A DNA stretch of 64,000 nt from Cycloclasticus sp. (GCA_040743155.1 JBFLJU010000001.1:868001-932000), one strand, 5' to 3'; numbered from the stretch's first letter, positions 19,693-30,058 are shown. Notes: generated by a model not told the origin, from the sequence alone. A program made the numbers and translations.

Positions 19693-20463
19693 TCAGCAAT
19701 GTCGGTTTAACTCAATTTTTTGTTGTACTTCATCGCTAATTTTTCCAGTTGGCGCATAACTTAGTTCCGTAAACTTAATGGCATGATCATTTATTGTTAA
19801 CAGTGTCGTGCATCGAGTGCCGTAGTCTTCTCCTTGAATAAATATTGGTGATAGAAAGCGTTCAAATTCTAGCCCAATGCCGGTATCAGGTAGGTCCTTA
19901 TCTTTTGGCTTAGTTTGTGATTGCATAGTGTCGATTAGCTGGAGATCATCTAATCTATTTGAGGCGAGTGATTTTTCAAACTCTAGCAACGACGTTGTTA
20001 ATTTGGGCCAAGGTGTATCAAGTGTGGCATTGCTAAGGCCATGGTTGCCGGGTGAGACTCTTTGAGTTAGGTGGGAATCATTCGAGTAGCACCAAAGCCC
20101 CGTGTTATCCATTAACAATAAATTGAACAAGCCATATTCATGGTCTCGTTGTTTTAAATTCTCTATAAATTCGGGGGCAGGTTGCTGTTGCGACAAGAAG
20201 TCTCTCACTAAGTGGCCGCGAGATTGTTTGCTGTTGTCTTTATACGGCGGCTTACGAATATTGGTGAGGGCGGCTAAACGACCTGATGTATCAACGCTCA
20301 GCCAGCTACCATTAGCCACATTATCTATGCCGCCGAAAATATGCGGTTGATGTGGCCAGTACCCCGCACGCAATGTCTCGCGTTGGTGATACTCATCACG
20401 ATTTGCAGCTAAGACTAACTTCTGCTGCTCGTTCGGTTGGTACTTAAAAAGTATAAGGCACAT
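19693..20463 (-). CDS. NRDE family protein (TANGO2-like)
   Basis: A 256-residue protein of the NRDE/TANGO2 family, named for the motif AANRDE (about residue 18). Eukaryotic TANGO2 has been tied to haem and lipid handling; the bacterial role is not settled. The start at 20463 (MCLILFKYQPNE) is chosen because family members begin with MCLIL and the N-terminal cysteine is conserved; the open frame extends 16 codons further to 20511, into the predicted promoter. Other conserved parts are NGSWLSVD and GLSNATLDTPWPK. It diverges from acnB and is single-gene. Confidence 0.85.
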   Translation of the reverse strand: MCLILFKYQPNEQQKLVLAANRDEYHQRETLRAGYWPHQPHIFGGIDNVANGSWLSVDTSGRLAALTNIRKPPYKDNSKQSRGHLVRDFLSQQQPAPEFIENLKQRDHEYGLFNLLLMDNTGLWCYSNDSHLTQRVSPGNHGLSNATLDTPWPKLTTSLLEFEKSLASNRLDDLQLIDTMQSQTKPKDKDLPDTGIGLEFERFLSPIFIQGEDYGTRCTTLLTINDHAIKFTELSYAPTGKISDEVQQKIELNRHC

Positions 20464-20490
20464 TAATAAATGCTCTCTAGGTATAAATTG

Positions 20491-20531
20491 ATGTATCGAT
20501 ACATAAAACACCTTCCTTCTACACCTGTCAA
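20491..20531 (-). promoter_or_regulatory. Promoter of the NRDE gene with overlapping palindromic operator
   Basis: On the minus strand TTGACA (20531-20526) is followed after exactly 17 bases by TTTTAT (20508-20503), a good sigma-70 pair. A perfect 14-base palindrome, ATGTATCGATACAT, occupies 20491-20504, overlapping the end of the -10 and the predicted start site. That placement is typical of a repressor site. The 5' leader to the MCLIL start would be about 33 bases. The factor is unknown, and the site could also affect acnB, which diverges 112 bases away. Confidence 0.5.
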
Positions 20532-20615
20532 TTTTAAGTACTAAATGCTAAAATAACCGGCTTAATTTGTAAGCTTTGCTTGCTAAAAGCCTTATTTTAA
20601 AAGTAGGAGTGATCT

Positions 20616-23207
20616 GTGTTAGAAGAATACCGTAAACATGTGGAAGAACGTGCGGCGATAGGTGTTGTACCTAAGCCACTAAATGCCGACCAAGTTGCAG
20701 GCCTTGTTGAGCTGTTAAAAGCGCCTCCTGCGGGTGAAGGCGAGTTTTTACTCGACCTTATCACCAACCGTGTACCACCTGGGGTGGATGAAGCAGCTTA
20801 TGTTAAAGCAGGTTTCTTAGCGGCGATCACTAAAGGTGAAGCAACATCTCCTTTAATTGATGCTGCTAAAGCAACTGAATTATTAGGTACTATGTTAGGT
20901 GGTTATAACATTTCACCCTTAGTAGACCTACTCGATATCGCTGAATTAGCTGATACGGCTGCTAAGCAGTTATCACACATCTTATTGGTATTTGATGCAT
21001 TTCACGATGTACAAGAAAAAGCGGATGCAGGTAATGCAGCGGCTAAGCGCGTTTTACAATCATGGGCAGATGCGGAGTGGTTTACCAGCCGCGCACCATT
21101 AGCTGATAAGTTAACCGTTAAAGTCTTTGAAGTGACTGGCGAAACGAATACCGATGATTTATCACCAGCACCTGATGCTTGGTCTCGTCCTGATATTCCT
21201 TTGCACGCGTTAGCGATGCTTAAAATGCCACGTGATGGTATCAACCCAGATGTTGAAGGCGAAGTTGGCCCTATCGTTCAGATAGCTGAAATGGCAAAAG
21301 ACGGTATTCCTTTGGCTTATGTCGGTGATGTTGTGGGAACAGGTTCTTCACGTAAATCAGCCACTAACTCAGTGTTATGGTTTATGGGCGACGACATTCC
21401 TTACGTACCTAATAAACGTGGCGGTGGTGTTTGTATTGGTGGCAAAATTGCACCGATTTTCTTCAACACAATGGAAGATTCAGGCGCTTTACCTATCGAA
21501 ATGGACGTTAGCAAGCTAAATATGAATGATGTTATCGACATCTACCCATATGAAGGCAAAGTAACTAAAAGCGGCACCGATGAAGTGTTGACTGAATTTG
21601 CACTGAAATCTAACGTGCTACTGGATGAAGTGCAAGCTGGCGGTCGTATTCCATTAATTATTGGTCGTGGTTTAACATTACGTGCTCGTACTGCATTAGG
21701 CTTGCCTGAAATTGACGTATTCCGTCAACCAGAGTCACACGAAGACAATGGTAAAGGCTTCACCTTAGCGCAAAAAATGGTTGGTAAAGCATGTGGCGTT
21801 GCTGGTATTAAAGCCGGTGTTTATTGTGAACCGCGTATGACAACAGTGGGTTCTCAAGATACAACGGGCCCAATGACACGTGATGAACTTAAAGATCTAG
21901 CTTGCCTAGGTTTCTCAGCAGATTTAGTGATGCAGTCTTTCTGTCATACAGCGGCTTACCCTAAGCCTGTTGATGTAACAACACATCACACACTACCTGA
22001 TTTCATCATGAACCGTGGCGGTGTACCTTTACGCCCGGGTGATGGCATTATTCACTCATGGTTAAACCGTATGTTATTACCTGATACCGTTGGTACAGGT
22101 GGTGATTCACATACACGTTTCCCATTAGGTATCTCATTCCCTGCGGGTTCTGGTTTAGTGGCGTTTGCTGCGGCAACAGGTGTTATGCCTCTTGATATGC
22201 CTGAGTCAATCTTGGTTCGTTTCTCAGGTGAAATGCAACCGGGTATCACTCTACGTGATATGGTTAATGCCATTCCTCTAGCAGCAATCGACAAAGGTTT
22301 ATTAACCGTTGCTAAAGAAGGCAAAATTAACGCATTCTCTGGTCGTATTCTTGAAATTGAAGGTCTTCCTGACTTGAAAGTTGAGCAAGCATTTGAATTA
22401 TCTGATGCATCAGCTGAACGTTCAGCAGCGGGTTGTACCATTAAGCTTAATCAAGAGCCAATTACTGAGTACTTAAATTCAAACATCACCATGCTTAAGT
22501 GGATGATTGCTGAAGGTTATGGCGATGTAAGAACAATCGAGCGACGCATTATTGCAATGCAAGAATGGTTAGCTAACCCAGAATTGATGGAAGCAGATGC
22601 CGATGCGGAATACGCAGAAATCATTGAAATCAACATGAGTGACATTAAAGAGCCTATTCTTGCTTGTCCGAATGACCCAGATGACGTGAAAACATTATCT
22701 GAGGTTGCGGGTACAAAAATTGATGAAGTATTCATCGGTTCATGTATGACCAATATTGGTCACTTCCGTGCGGCGGGTAACTTACTTAAAGAGTTTGGTG
22801 GTGTATTGCCAACACGTTTATGGATTGCTCCTCCAACAAAAATGGATGCAGCACAATTAACTGAAGAAGGTTACTACTTCACTTATGGCGCTGCTGGTGC
22901 ACGTACTGAAATGCCGGGTTGTTCTCTATGTATGGGTAACCAAGCGCGTATTGCCGAGAAATCAACTGCGATTTCAACCTCTACACGTAACTTCCCAAAC
23001 CGTTTAGGTACAGGCGCAGATGTTTACTTGGCTTCTGCTGAGTTAGCAGCGGTTGGTGCTATTTTAGGTAAAATTCCTTCTAAGGATGAATACATGGAAT
23101 ACGCTAAGAAAATCGACGCAACAGCAGCGGATACATACCGTTATTTGAACTTTGACAAGATTGGTACGTACCAAGAAATTGCTGACAAGGTTGAGGTAAG
23201 CGCTTAA
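20616..23207 (+). CDS. acnB: Bifunctional aconitate hydratase 2 / 2-methylisocitrate dehydratase
   Basis: An 863-residue 4Fe-4S enzyme that interconverts citrate and isocitrate in the TCA cycle and can serve the methylcitrate pathway. The N-terminal HEAT-like domain (to about residue 160) is followed by the swivel domain and the catalytic core. Cluster cysteines are in [10 protein letters not shown] (about residue 710) and [10 protein letters not shown] (about 770). It starts at GTG 20616 with a strong AGGAG site. The codons look strongly optimised (frequent GGT, CGT, GTT), suggesting high expression. Apo-AcnB can bind mRNA in E. coli; whether that applies here is unknown. A strong terminator follows. 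Confidence 0.97.
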   Translation: MLEEYRKHVEERAAIGVVPKPLNADQVAGLVELLKAPPAGEGEFLLDLITNRVPPGVDEAAYVKAGFLAAITKGEATSPLIDAAKATELLGTMLGGYNISPLVDLLDIAELADTAAKQLSHILLVFDAFHDVQEKADAGNAAAKRVLQSWADAEWFTSRAPLADKLTVKVFEVTGETNTDDLSPAPDAWSRPDIPLHALAMLKMPRDGINPDVEGEVGPIVQIAEMAKDGIPLAYVGDVVGTGSSRKSATNSVLWFMGDDIPYVPNKRGGGVCIGGKIAPIFFNTMEDSGALPIEMDVSKLNMNDVIDIYPYEGKVTKSGTDEVLTEFALKSNVLLDEVQAGGRIPLIIGRGLTLRARTALGLPEIDVFRQPESHEDNGKGFTLAQKMVGKACGVAGIKAGVYCEPRMTTVGSQDTTGPMTRDELKDLACLGFSADLVMQSFCHTAAYPKPVDVTTHHTLPDFIMNRGGVPLRPGDGIIHSWLNRMLLPDTVGTGGDSHTRFPLGISFPAGSGLVAFAAATGVMPLDMPESILVRFSGEMQPGITLRDMVNAIPLAAIDKGLLTVAKEGKINAFSGRILEIEGLPDLKVEQAFELSDASAERSAAGCTIKLNQEPITEYLNSNITMLKWMIAEGYGDVRTIERRIIAMQEWLANPELMEADADAEYAEIIEINMSDIKEPILACPNDPDDVKTLSEVAGTKIDEVFIGSCMTNIGHFRAAGNLLKEFGGVLPTRLWIAPPTKMDAAQLTEEGYYFTYGAAGARTEMPGCSLCMGNQARIAEKSTAISTSTRNFPNRLGTGADVYLASAELAAVGAILGKIPSKDEYMEYAKKIDATAADTYRYLNFDKIGTYQEIADKVEVSA

Positions 23208-23230
23208 TAATTAAGCGGGTTTAGTTAGTG

Positions 23231-23261
23231 AAAAAGGGCTGTGAAAACAGCCCTTTTTTTT
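23231..23261 (+). terminator. Rho-independent terminator after acnB
   Basis: AAAAAGGGCTGT and ACAGCCCTTTTT form a 12-base-pair stem around a GAAA tetraloop, ending in a run of Ts to 23261. It begins 23 bases after the acnB stop. This is one of the clearest intrinsic terminators in the window. Confidence 0.93.
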
Positions 23262-23378
23262 GTAATTAATGATTGAGGACAGAACGAAAAATTTTACGAG
23301 GCTGCACATCATGTGCTTGAAAAGCTCGCTATTTTCTATAGTATTGAGTCATATTCTTTAGAACCTAGTTGCTTAATC

Positions 23379-23972
23379 ATGAAACTAACTACAAAGTTTT
23401 TACGAGTGCACTTGGCCATATTGGCCGTATTATCTTTATTATCCGTTTCAACAACTGCATTAGCCAACCAAACTAATCCCCGATTAGATACGCTGTTTGT
23501 CAAATTGAACAAGGCGCAGACGGTTAGGCAAGCCCAATTAGTCGAATATGAAATTATGCAGATATGGAATAAATCGGGCAATAAGGAAATAGATCAGCGT
23601 ATGAACCTGGCGGATACGGTGATGCGTAACGGCTCAGCTCAGGAAGCGTTAGAAATAATGGCGGTTATAACAAAGGAAAAGCCCAATTTTTCAGAAGCAT
23701 GGAACTTACATGCCACCATTCTTTTTTTGATGGGTAAGTATAAAGAATCGCTAAGCAGTATTGATCGAACACTAGCACTTGAACCTAGACATTTTGGTGC
23801 GTTGATTGGGAAAGGGCATATATTCGCCCAGCAAAAAAGATTTAAAGAAGCGCTTACGGTGTTTAAAACAGCAAGAAACCTGTATCCACTTCATCCGCGA
23901 ATTTATAAGCACATTACCCGACTTCATCAGCTAATAAAAATAAATGACGAGCATAAAAGGGACTTTATTTAG
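23379..23972 (+). CDS. Secreted TPR-repeat protein
   Basis: A 197-residue protein with a signal peptide (MKLTTKFLRVHLAILAVLSL..., likely cut after TTALA) and TPR-like helical repeats in the C-terminal two thirds; SEAWNLHATILFLMGKYKES and the next repeat with GALIGKGHIFAQQKRFKEAL fit the TPR consensus. The start at ATG 23379 gives a clean signal peptide; the longer frame from 23313 adds a non-signal-like stretch. It probably acts in the periplasm as a protein-protein adaptor, but no partner is indicated. It stands alone between the acnB terminator and a convergent gene. Confidence 0.7.
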   Translation: MKLTTKFLRVHLAILAVLSLLSVSTTALANQTNPRLDTLFVKLNKAQTVRQAQLVEYEIMQIWNKSGNKEIDQRMNLADTVMRNGSAQEALEIMAVITKEKPNFSEAWNLHATILFLMGKYKESLSSIDRTLALEPRHFGALIGKGHIFAQQKRFKEALTVFKTARNLYPLHPRIYKHITRLHQLIKINDEHKRDFI

Positions 23973-24055
23973 CGGTAACTAATATTGTAGTTCAGGTGTC
24001 TTGCAAGTTCAGTTACTTGATTAAGGGTATTATTCTAGTTAAGTAAGAACTCTAA

Positions 24056-24745
24056 CTATTTGATTAATCTAATGGTTCCGCTAATGTTAACTTGTATATT
24101 AGATGTGTTTTGTTGCAAATTTGCGGGCGCTGTTTCGATCATGGTTGAGTCTGCCGTCATGCGAGACTTAGCGTAATAAATTGGACGCTGCGGATTGTTT
24201 TGATTTACGTTGATGTGATGAAGAACATATTTATTTTTGCCAAACTCTTTAGTAATCACTAACGCCTGCTCTTTAAAATTTTCAATCGCTTGCTTAATAA
24301 GTCTTTTATTAATGCCGTCTAATTTCTCTTTTGAGACGTGGTAATTCAGCGATTTAACTAATAGTTTTTTCTGTAATTTACCGATGAGTTCGCCCAATGC
24401 GGCGCTATTTTTGCTTTCTAGCGTAATAGTCTGTCTCCCACGCCAAGCCTTGAAAATTCGTTTGTTGTATATTTGGTGTGAGGTGTACTGGCCGCCTTTA
24501 ACTTTTACGTCGTTATATTTTTTAGTTAAATCTAACGCCCAAGCCATTTTTTCATTGATCTGTTGAGCTAATGTGGCGGGATCATGGTTTTCGGCTTCTA
24601 CAGCAATGATGGCTTGCATCGTGTCTGTTTCTACTTCAAGACTTGCGGTTGCTTGTAGGTTAACAAGACCCTCCGGCTGCACTTCGTGTGCAACGACAGG
24701 GACTAGAAAAAAGCTTAAACAACATAACGCGATCCATTTATTCAT
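24056..24745 (-). CDS. Periplasmic SIMPL-domain (DUF541) protein
   Basis: A 229-residue exported protein; the signal peptide MNKWIALCCLSFFLVPVVA is followed by HEVQPEG. The body is a SIMPL/DUF541 domain (VNLQATASLEVETDTMQAII..., then YTSHQIYNKRI and the C-terminal VQVNISGTIRLIK-like strand pattern). E. coli YggE is the best-known relative and is linked to oxidative stress; the molecular activity is unknown. The start at 24745 is preferred over the ATG two codons earlier (24751) because AGGGAG directly abuts 24751 but lies 6 bases from 24745. It is convergent with the TPR gene and downstream of sthA on the same strand. Confidence 0.8.
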   Translation of the reverse strand: MNKWIALCCLSFFLVPVVAHEVQPEGLVNLQATASLEVETDTMQAIIAVEAENHDPATLAQQINEKMAWALDLTKKYNDVKVKGGQYTSHQIYNKRIFKAWRGRQTITLESKNSAALGELIGKLQKKLLVKSLNYHVSKEKLDGINKRLIKQAIENFKEQALVITKEFGKNKYVLHHINVNQNNPQRPIYYAKSRMTADSTMIETAPANLQQNTSNIQVNISGTIRLIK

Positions 24746-24808
24746 GTCCATCTCCCTATTAAGTTAATACACGTGTGGATACTATATAGTTTGAATATGA
24801 ATAGGCTG

Positions 24809-26221
24809 TTAATGATTGTCCAAACGGTTCAAACCATTTAAAGCGGCTACACGGTACGCTTCAGCCATCGTTGGGTAGTTGAACGTGGTATTGGTAAAGT
24901 AGAGCAGGGTGTTAGCATCACCTTCTTGCGACATAATGGCTTGGCCAATATGAATAATTTCAGCGGCTTGGTCACCAAAACAATGTACACCTAATATTTG
25001 TAATGTATCTGAGTGGAAGATAATCTTTAATAAGCCTTGAGTTTCACCAGAAATCTGCGCTCTTGCAAGAGAATCAAAGCGTGAGTATCCCGTTTCATAA
25101 GGAACCTTTTGTTCTGTCAGCTCTTTTTCTGTAAAACCCACGGAGCTAATTTCTGGGTTTGTATAAATACCTGTCGGAATGTCTTTAACGAGTTTTATGT
25201 CGCAAGTGCCATCCACGATATGTGTTGCTGCGAAACGCCCTTGGTCATAGGCGGCACTCGCCAAACTTGGATAGCCAATAAAATCACCAACGGCATAAAT
25301 ATGTTCCTTGCCATCGACTTGATAATTTTCGTTGACGTTAATTTGGCCGCGTGAGTTAGGTTTGATCCCTACCTTTTCAAGCGATAAGTCATGAAAATTA
25401 CCTGTTCGACCATTAGCCCAAAGAAAGATATCGGTTTTAATTTTTTTGCCTGAAACTAGGTTCGTGATTACGCTTTCATCATTGGCGACAATGGACTCAT
25501 ATTCTTCGCTAGAACGAATAACAACGCCTTGTTTGCGCATGTCATGACTAAGGGCGTGAACAATTTCTTCATCCAAAAAAGCCAATAAGCTTGCTTGCGT
25601 GTTGATGAGATTTACTTTAACGCCAAGTCCTTGAAAAATGGATGCGTATTCAGAGCCGATAACACCTGCGCCATAAATGGTAATAGAGCGTGGTGTAAAA
25701 TTTAAATTAAGTATCGTGTCACTATCAAAAATATTGGCGTGACTAAAGTCAACGTCATCCGGTCGGTAGGGGTGTGAGCCGGGAGCAAGAACAAAAACTT
25801 GAGCTGTTATCTTTCTTGCTTTCCCACCATCAGCGGGTTTGACTTGCATCGTATTGTCGTTAATAAAACTAGCTGTTCCAGATAACAGGTCGAGATTATT
25901 ACGCTCATAGAAACTACTGCGCATATCCACTTGTTTCTTTATAACATCGGTTGCTGAACTTAGAAGTTGAGGGAATGTTAGGTGTAGAGGGCCGCCGCAA
26001 GCCTCTTTAAACCAGTGGTTACGGTTGAATTGAATAACGCGTTGTACAGCTTGGCGTAATGCTTTAGAAGGAATTGTTCCCCAATGTGTACAGCCACCAC
26101 CAACATCTTTATATTTCTCGATAATGGCAACTTTTTTGCCTTCTTTACAAGCTTTCATCGCCGCACCTTCGCCGCCTGGGCCTGTTCCGACAACAATTAC
26201 ATCATACTCATATTTGCTCAT
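24809..26221 (-). CDS. sthA: Soluble pyridine nucleotide transhydrogenase
   Basis: A 470-residue FAD flavoprotein that transfers hydride between NADPH and NAD+, rebalancing the two pools. The N-terminal FAD fold has [12 protein letters not shown], and the redox-site region reads [16 protein letters not shown], the form typical of SthA rather than the two-cysteine CxxxxC of lipoamide dehydrogenase. The NAD-binding fold [13 protein letters not shown] (about residue 183) and the C-terminal dimer domain follow. It diverges from the DUF455 gene over 85 bases. Confidence 0.94.
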   Translation of the reverse strand: MSKYEYDVIVVGTGPGGEGAAMKACKEGKKVAIIEKYKDVGGGCTHWGTIPSKALRQAVQRVIQFNRNHWFKEACGGPLHLTFPQLLSSATDVIKKQVDMRSSFYERNNLDLLSGTASFINDNTMQVKPADGGKARKITAQVFVLAPGSHPYRPDDVDFSHANIFDSDTILNLNFTPRSITIYGAGVIGSEYASIFQGLGVKVNLINTQASLLAFLDEEIVHALSHDMRKQGVVIRSSEEYESIVANDESVITNLVSGKKIKTDIFLWANGRTGNFHDLSLEKVGIKPNSRGQINVNENYQVDGKEHIYAVGDFIGYPSLASAAYDQGRFAATHIVDGTCDIKLVKDIPTGIYTNPEISSVGFTEKELTEQKVPYETGYSRFDSLARAQISGETQGLLKIIFHSDTLQILGVHCFGDQAAEIIHIGQAIMSQEGDANTLLYFTNTTFNYPTMAEAYRVAALNGLNRLDNH

Positions 26222-26306
26222 TAGCTATTCTCATTATTTTTACAAATGCTTTAACAAGTATACAACAGATACGATAAAATCCTGATTTGGCTAAGGGTAT
26301 TTGTGC

Positions 26307-27143
26307 ATGTCTGAATTTTTTAACACCATAGAAAAAGCATTGTTAACGTCATCTATTGGTGAAACGGTTGAGATGACTCGTAAAGCGTTTGAATTGAGTA
26401 ACGAACCCTCGTCAATTAATGAGTCAGCAGAACGGGAGATTTTGCCTATTGATCTAGTTAGTTTTCCTGACAAACCGAAATGTGTAGCGCCTAGGGATTT
26501 ACCACGTAGGCGGTTAGGTACAGAGGCGGGTAAGCGCTCATTTATCCATGCGATAGCGCATATTGAGTTTAATGCTATAAAACTGGCTTTGGATATTGCA
26601 TATAGATTTAAAGGGATGCCGAAGCAATTTTATATCGATTGGGTGTATGTGGCTAATGATGAATGTAAGCACTTTAAATTACTGTGTGATCACCTAACTA
26701 ATTTCAATTGCAACTATGGTGATGACCCATCTCATGATGGCTTATGGAGCATGGCTGTTAAGACTGAGAATGATTTAGTGGCGCGTTTATCGCTGGTGCC
26801 TCGCTACCTTGAGGCGCGCGGACTTGATGTGACACCCGCTATGCTAGATAAACTTTATGCTCAAAAAGACCTAGCTTCAGCTGCGATTCTAGAAACTATT
26901 CTTGAAGATGAAGTGACCCATGTGGAGTATGGTACGAAGTGGCTCGATTTTGTTTGCAAGGAACAAAACCTTCAACGTGAAGATGTTTTTTTTGAAAACG
27001 TCGAACTGTATTTGAAAGGTCAAATACTCGGGCCTTTTAATCGACCGTTAAGAAAAAGAGCGGGTTTCACAGAAAGTGAGTTACTTAAACTTGAAGGTTT
27101 GGATAAACGCTATACAAGAAAAGGCTCTGTGGTTAACAAATAA
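26307..27143 (+). CDS. DUF455 ferritin-like protein
   Basis: A 278-residue protein of the COG2833/DUF455 family, predicted to be an all-alpha ferritin-like fold. Possible metal ligands are visible in spaced Glu/His pairs: AHIEFNAIKLALD (about residue 93), NDECKHF (about 122) and EDEVTHVEYG (about 210). The biological role is unknown, though the four-helix diiron pattern suggests an oxidoreductase or iron-binding function. ATG 26307 is chosen over TTG 26301; AAGGG lies about 9 bases upstream. It diverges from sthA and converges on lpxH. Confidence 0.8.
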   Translation: MSEFFNTIEKALLTSSIGETVEMTRKAFELSNEPSSINESAEREILPIDLVSFPDKPKCVAPRDLPRRRLGTEAGKRSFIHAIAHIEFNAIKLALDIAYRFKGMPKQFYIDWVYVANDECKHFKLLCDHLTNFNCNYGDDPSHDGLWSMAVKTENDLVARLSLVPRYLEARGLDVTPAMLDKLYAQKDLASAAILETILEDEVTHVEYGTKWLDFVCKEQNLQREDVFFENVELYLKGQILGPFNRPLRKRAGFTESELLKLEGLDKRYTRKGSVVNK

Positions 27144-27167
27144 TTCTATCGAAGCGCTAGCCAAACG

Positions 27168-27893
27168 TTAGGGAAGTTTAATAACGTTATAGCCTTGTTC
27201 GCTCCAATCGAGAATACTGCCCTCGTTGTCCCATTCAGCTAAAACAAACCGCTTACTGGGTTTGCCGTTGGCATCTTGGGTATGGACATCAGGACGGTGC
27301 GTATGCCCATGAATCAGTCGTTGAACGTGATGTTTCTCGAGCACCTTAATAACCGCTGTCTCGTTAACGTCCATGATCGTAGCGGATTTTTCTTTTTTAT
27401 TTAAGTGACTTTCTTGGCGATAGTGTTGAGCAATCGCTAACCGTTCTGGCAGGGGTTTTTGTAGTATCTCTTGTTGCCATGCGGCAGTATGCGTTAATTG
27501 CCTGAACTGTTGGTATTCAACATCGTCAGTACAAAGCAAATCGCCGTGCATTAACAAGGTTTTAACACCAAACAGGTCTATAACATACTCATCTTCTAGA
27601 GGGGTTACTTGCGTGTCGTTGAAAAACTGTTGCCCAACTAGGAAGTCCCTGTTTCCTACTAATAAATGGACTCCTACACCTGAGCTGGTCAGTTTTTTGA
27701 GTTGTTCTTTGACGAGCTCATTAGGAGGGGTCGGGTCATCATCACCAACCCAGACATCAAACAAGTCGCCTAAGATGTAAAGGTCAGAAACGTTTGCATC
27801 TAACGACTCAAGATAGGTTAAAAATCGCTGTGTATTTTTAGGCCTATCTTGAGTTAGGTGTAAGTCAGAAATAAAGTGGATATGTTGGCTCAC
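27168..27893 (-). CDS. lpxH: UDP-2,3-diacylglucosamine diphosphatase
   Basis: A 241-residue calcineurin-type phosphoesterase that makes lipid X from UDP-2,3-diacylglucosamine in lipid A synthesis, at the inner face of the membrane. The dinuclear-metal motifs are complete: FISDLHL, GDLFDVWVGDD, LVGNRDF, LMHGD and HGHTHRPDVH. It lies 3 bases after the cyclophilin gene and is likely co-transcribed with it, matching the common ppiB-lpxH pair next to cysS. Confidence 0.95.
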   Translation of the reverse strand: MSQHIHFISDLHLTQDRPKNTQRFLTYLESLDANVSDLYILGDLFDVWVGDDDPTPPNELVKEQLKKLTSSGVGVHLLVGNRDFLVGQQFFNDTQVTPLEDEYVIDLFGVKTLLMHGDLLCTDDVEYQQFRQLTHTAAWQQEILQKPLPERLAIAQHYRQESHLNKKEKSATIMDVNETAVIKVLEKHHVQRLIHGHTHRPDVHTQDANGKPSKRFVLAEWDNEGSILDWSEQGYNVIKLP

Positions 27894-27896
27894 GAA

Positions 27897-28493
27897 TTAT
27901 TTGATAACTTCTGCTTTTTCAATGATAACTTCTTCTTGAGGAACGTCAGTTGGGAACATACCGCCAGAGCCTGTAGGAATGTTCGCCATTTTATCTATCA
28001 CATCCATACCTTCTGTAACTTTACCAAAAACGGCATAACCCCAGCCTTGTTGAGTTTTTGAGCTGTGATTTAAGAAGCCATTATCGGCAAGATTAATAAA
28101 GAATTGACCCGTTGCTGAGTGTGGTTCGCCTGTTCTTGCCATAGCGATTGTACCGCGATCATTTGCTAGACCGTTATCAGCTTCATTTTCAATGGCATCA
28201 TGTGTGTCTTTTTGTTTGAAATCAGCTGTAAAGCCACCACCCTGCGCCATAAAATTTGGAATGATGCGGTGAAAAATCACGCCTTCATAAAAACCTTCTT
28301 CCACATAAGTGATGAAGTTTTTAACCGTATTAGGTGCTTTCTCACCATCTAGTTCTAAAACAATGTCGCCTTGGTTAGTACTTAATTTAATTGTTGTCAT
28401 GCTCATATTTTTATCCGTTGCGTAAGTTGCTGTTGAGAAAAGTAGGGCGCCAGCAATAGCCGCCTTTAAAAATTGAATTAACTTATTAGTCAT
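27897..28493 (-). CDS. ppiB: Cyclophilin-type peptidyl-prolyl isomerase with signal peptide
   Basis: A 198-residue cyclophilin. The core has FHRIIPNFMAQGGGF and GQFFINLADNGFLNH, the catalytic and cyclosporin-binding stretches. Unlike the cytosolic PpiB usually found next to lpxH and cysS, it has an N-terminal extension that looks like a signal peptide (IQFLKAAIAGALLFSTATYA). Internal ATGs at 28406 and 28400 would give a cytosolic form of normal PpiB length, and a GGAT element precedes the first. Export is inferred from the leader; the isomerase activity from the conserved core. Confidence 0.9.
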   Translation of the reverse strand: MTNKLIQFLKAAIAGALLFSTATYATDKNMSMTTIKLSTNQGDIVLELDGEKAPNTVKNFITYVEEGFYEGVIFHRIIPNFMAQGGGFTADFKQKDTHDAIENEADNGLANDRGTIAMARTGEPHSATGQFFINLADNGFLNHSSKTQQGWGYAVFGKVTEGMDVIDKMANIPTGSGGMFPTDVPQEEVIIEKAEVIK

Positions 28494-28584
28494 TAGTAAA
28501 AACTCCTGTGATAAATTAAGGGACGTATCTTATCTTTTTCTGTCTTTATTATAAAGAGATGGCTCGGTATATGGGAACTCAGGG

Positions 28585-30027
28585 TTATTTGCTACCCATC
28601 AGTCGGTTCAACAACATACCAACTTGTTGTGAAAATAATAAAAAACTATCGTAACTGCTATCATCAAGATATCGGCGGCTACTAGAGCGGTCCGCATAAA
28701 ATAGACCAATGGGCTTGTTTTTAACGACAACGGGAGCGATGTAAAATGATTTGGCTTTAGTCTTTTGCGTTAAGGACTGTGTGATTAGCCGTTTAACCTC
28801 GGCATTAGAATCGTTATCAATACGGATAGACTGCTGTTCCCTCATGGCTTGTAGAAAAATTCTTGAAGCAGGCTCTTTTAGGTTAAATTTGAAATTTTTT
28901 CGTAACCACTCATTACCATCGCCAATGACTTGTTTTACTTTCAGTTCTTTACGGTCTGGCGTAAGTAAGGCGAAGAGGGCGTTGTCTAAACCTACGCCAC
29001 GGTTAAGGCCTTCAAGTGTCATTTCAATTAACATATTGAAATCACCATTATCTTTATCAATGGATATTAGTTCCTGCAATATTTGTAGTTGTAACACAGG
29101 GTCGGGTTGCGCAAACGTATCGACAAGTGCATGGTCATCTTCAAGTTGAATATCAACCGGTAGCGGTATGATTTTAGCGACAGCTTTAGCGCCATAATAT
29201 GCGGTTGTTTCTGCGGCTTTTTTGGCCGATTCGTGAAGCCGCTCAGTGGTTTTTTTAGGCGCTAAATTGATTAAAGATGATATCGACTGAGTGATTTTTT
29301 TAACTTCTTTTGACTCCCAGCCAGCTTCAACGGCTTCAGCTAACTCGTGCGATAAAATAATCACTTGGCAATGTGGCTCGGTTGAGTCCGGGTTTTCAAG
29401 TGTTTGTTTTAGTAAACCGCTTAGCCCCCATGTCTGTGCCAAGCCTTGGCTCAATTCACCCATCGTAAAACCAAGCACCTCTTTTTGCGCTTGCGCAGGG
29501 GTTATTTTTTCGTTTTTTAATGCTTCATTGAGCTCTTCGCCTTTTTCATCGCCAAAACACCAAAAAGCTAGCTCACCGATATGCAGGAGCAAGGTGGCGA
29601 TAAAAACCTCTTCGTGTTTTCCTTCCGAGTGCTGTCTTGCGATTTCTTGTGCTTGCGCTGCAGCATGAAGCGAACGAGCCATTTGTTTGATCAGTTGCTC
29701 TCGATGGATGCCATGTACCAAGCTGTCAACAAGTGATACGGTTAAACACATGCTCCTTACAGTATCGAAGCCCAACATCATAATCGCGCGGCTGATGGTG
29801 CTGAACTTTTGCCCTGTGGCATTGTAATGGACGCTATTAGCAAGCTTTAGTACTCGTGCCGTCATCGCGGCATCTTTCAGTACTACTTGGCCTAATTGAA
29901 AAGCTGAGCTGACATCATCTTCAGAAACGCTAACAACTTCTTGTACTGTGCGACCAAAAATGGGCATTTCACTTTCGGTGATTCGCTTAATCCAGCTTTC
30001 TACTTGAGGTTTTGACTCGCTATTCAC
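28585..30027 (-). CDS. HDOD-domain protein with C-terminal GAF-like domain
   Basis: A 480-residue cytoplasmic signalling protein. Residues about 10-215 form an HDOD domain (MPIFGRTVQEVVSV, ARVLKLANSVHYN, ISRAIMMLGFDTVRSMCLTV), a catalytically degenerate relative of HD phosphohydrolases. The C-terminal part (about 310-475) looks like a GAF sensor, with KSFYIAPVVVKNKPIGLFYAD. Related proteins integrate second-messenger or stress signals, but the ligand here cannot be read. It diverges from cysS; a 13-base palindrome (30046-30058) lies 18 bases upstream of its start codon. Confidence 0.82.
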   Translation of the reverse strand: MNSESKPQVESWIKRITESEMPIFGRTVQEVVSVSEDDVSSAFQLGQVVLKDAAMTARVLKLANSVHYNATGQKFSTISRAIMMLGFDTVRSMCLTVSLVDSLVHGIHREQLIKQMARSLHAAAQAQEIARQHSEGKHEEVFIATLLLHIGELAFWCFGDEKGEELNEALKNEKITPAQAQKEVLGFTMGELSQGLAQTWGLSGLLKQTLENPDSTEPHCQVIILSHELAEAVEAGWESKEVKKITQSISSLINLAPKKTTERLHESAKKAAETTAYYGAKAVAKIIPLPVDIQLEDDHALVDTFAQPDPVLQLQILQELISIDKDNGDFNMLIEMTLEGLNRGVGLDNALFALLTPDRKELKVKQVIGDGNEWLRKNFKFNLKEPASRIFLQAMREQQSIRIDNDSNAEVKRLITQSLTQKTKAKSFYIAPVVVKNKPIGLFYADRSSSRRYLDDSSYDSFLLFSQQVGMLLNRLMGSK

Positions 30028-30045
30028 ATTATGTCCAAATTGATA

Positions 30046-30058
30046 GCAGCAATGCTGC
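30046..30058. promoter_or_regulatory. Palindrome upstream of the HDOD gene
   Basis: GCAGCA and TGCTGC flank a single A in a perfect inverted repeat. It sits in the 172-base divergent region between the HDOD gene and cysS, close to the HDOD start. It may be an operator or a leader hairpin; no partner is identifiable. Confidence 0.3.
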
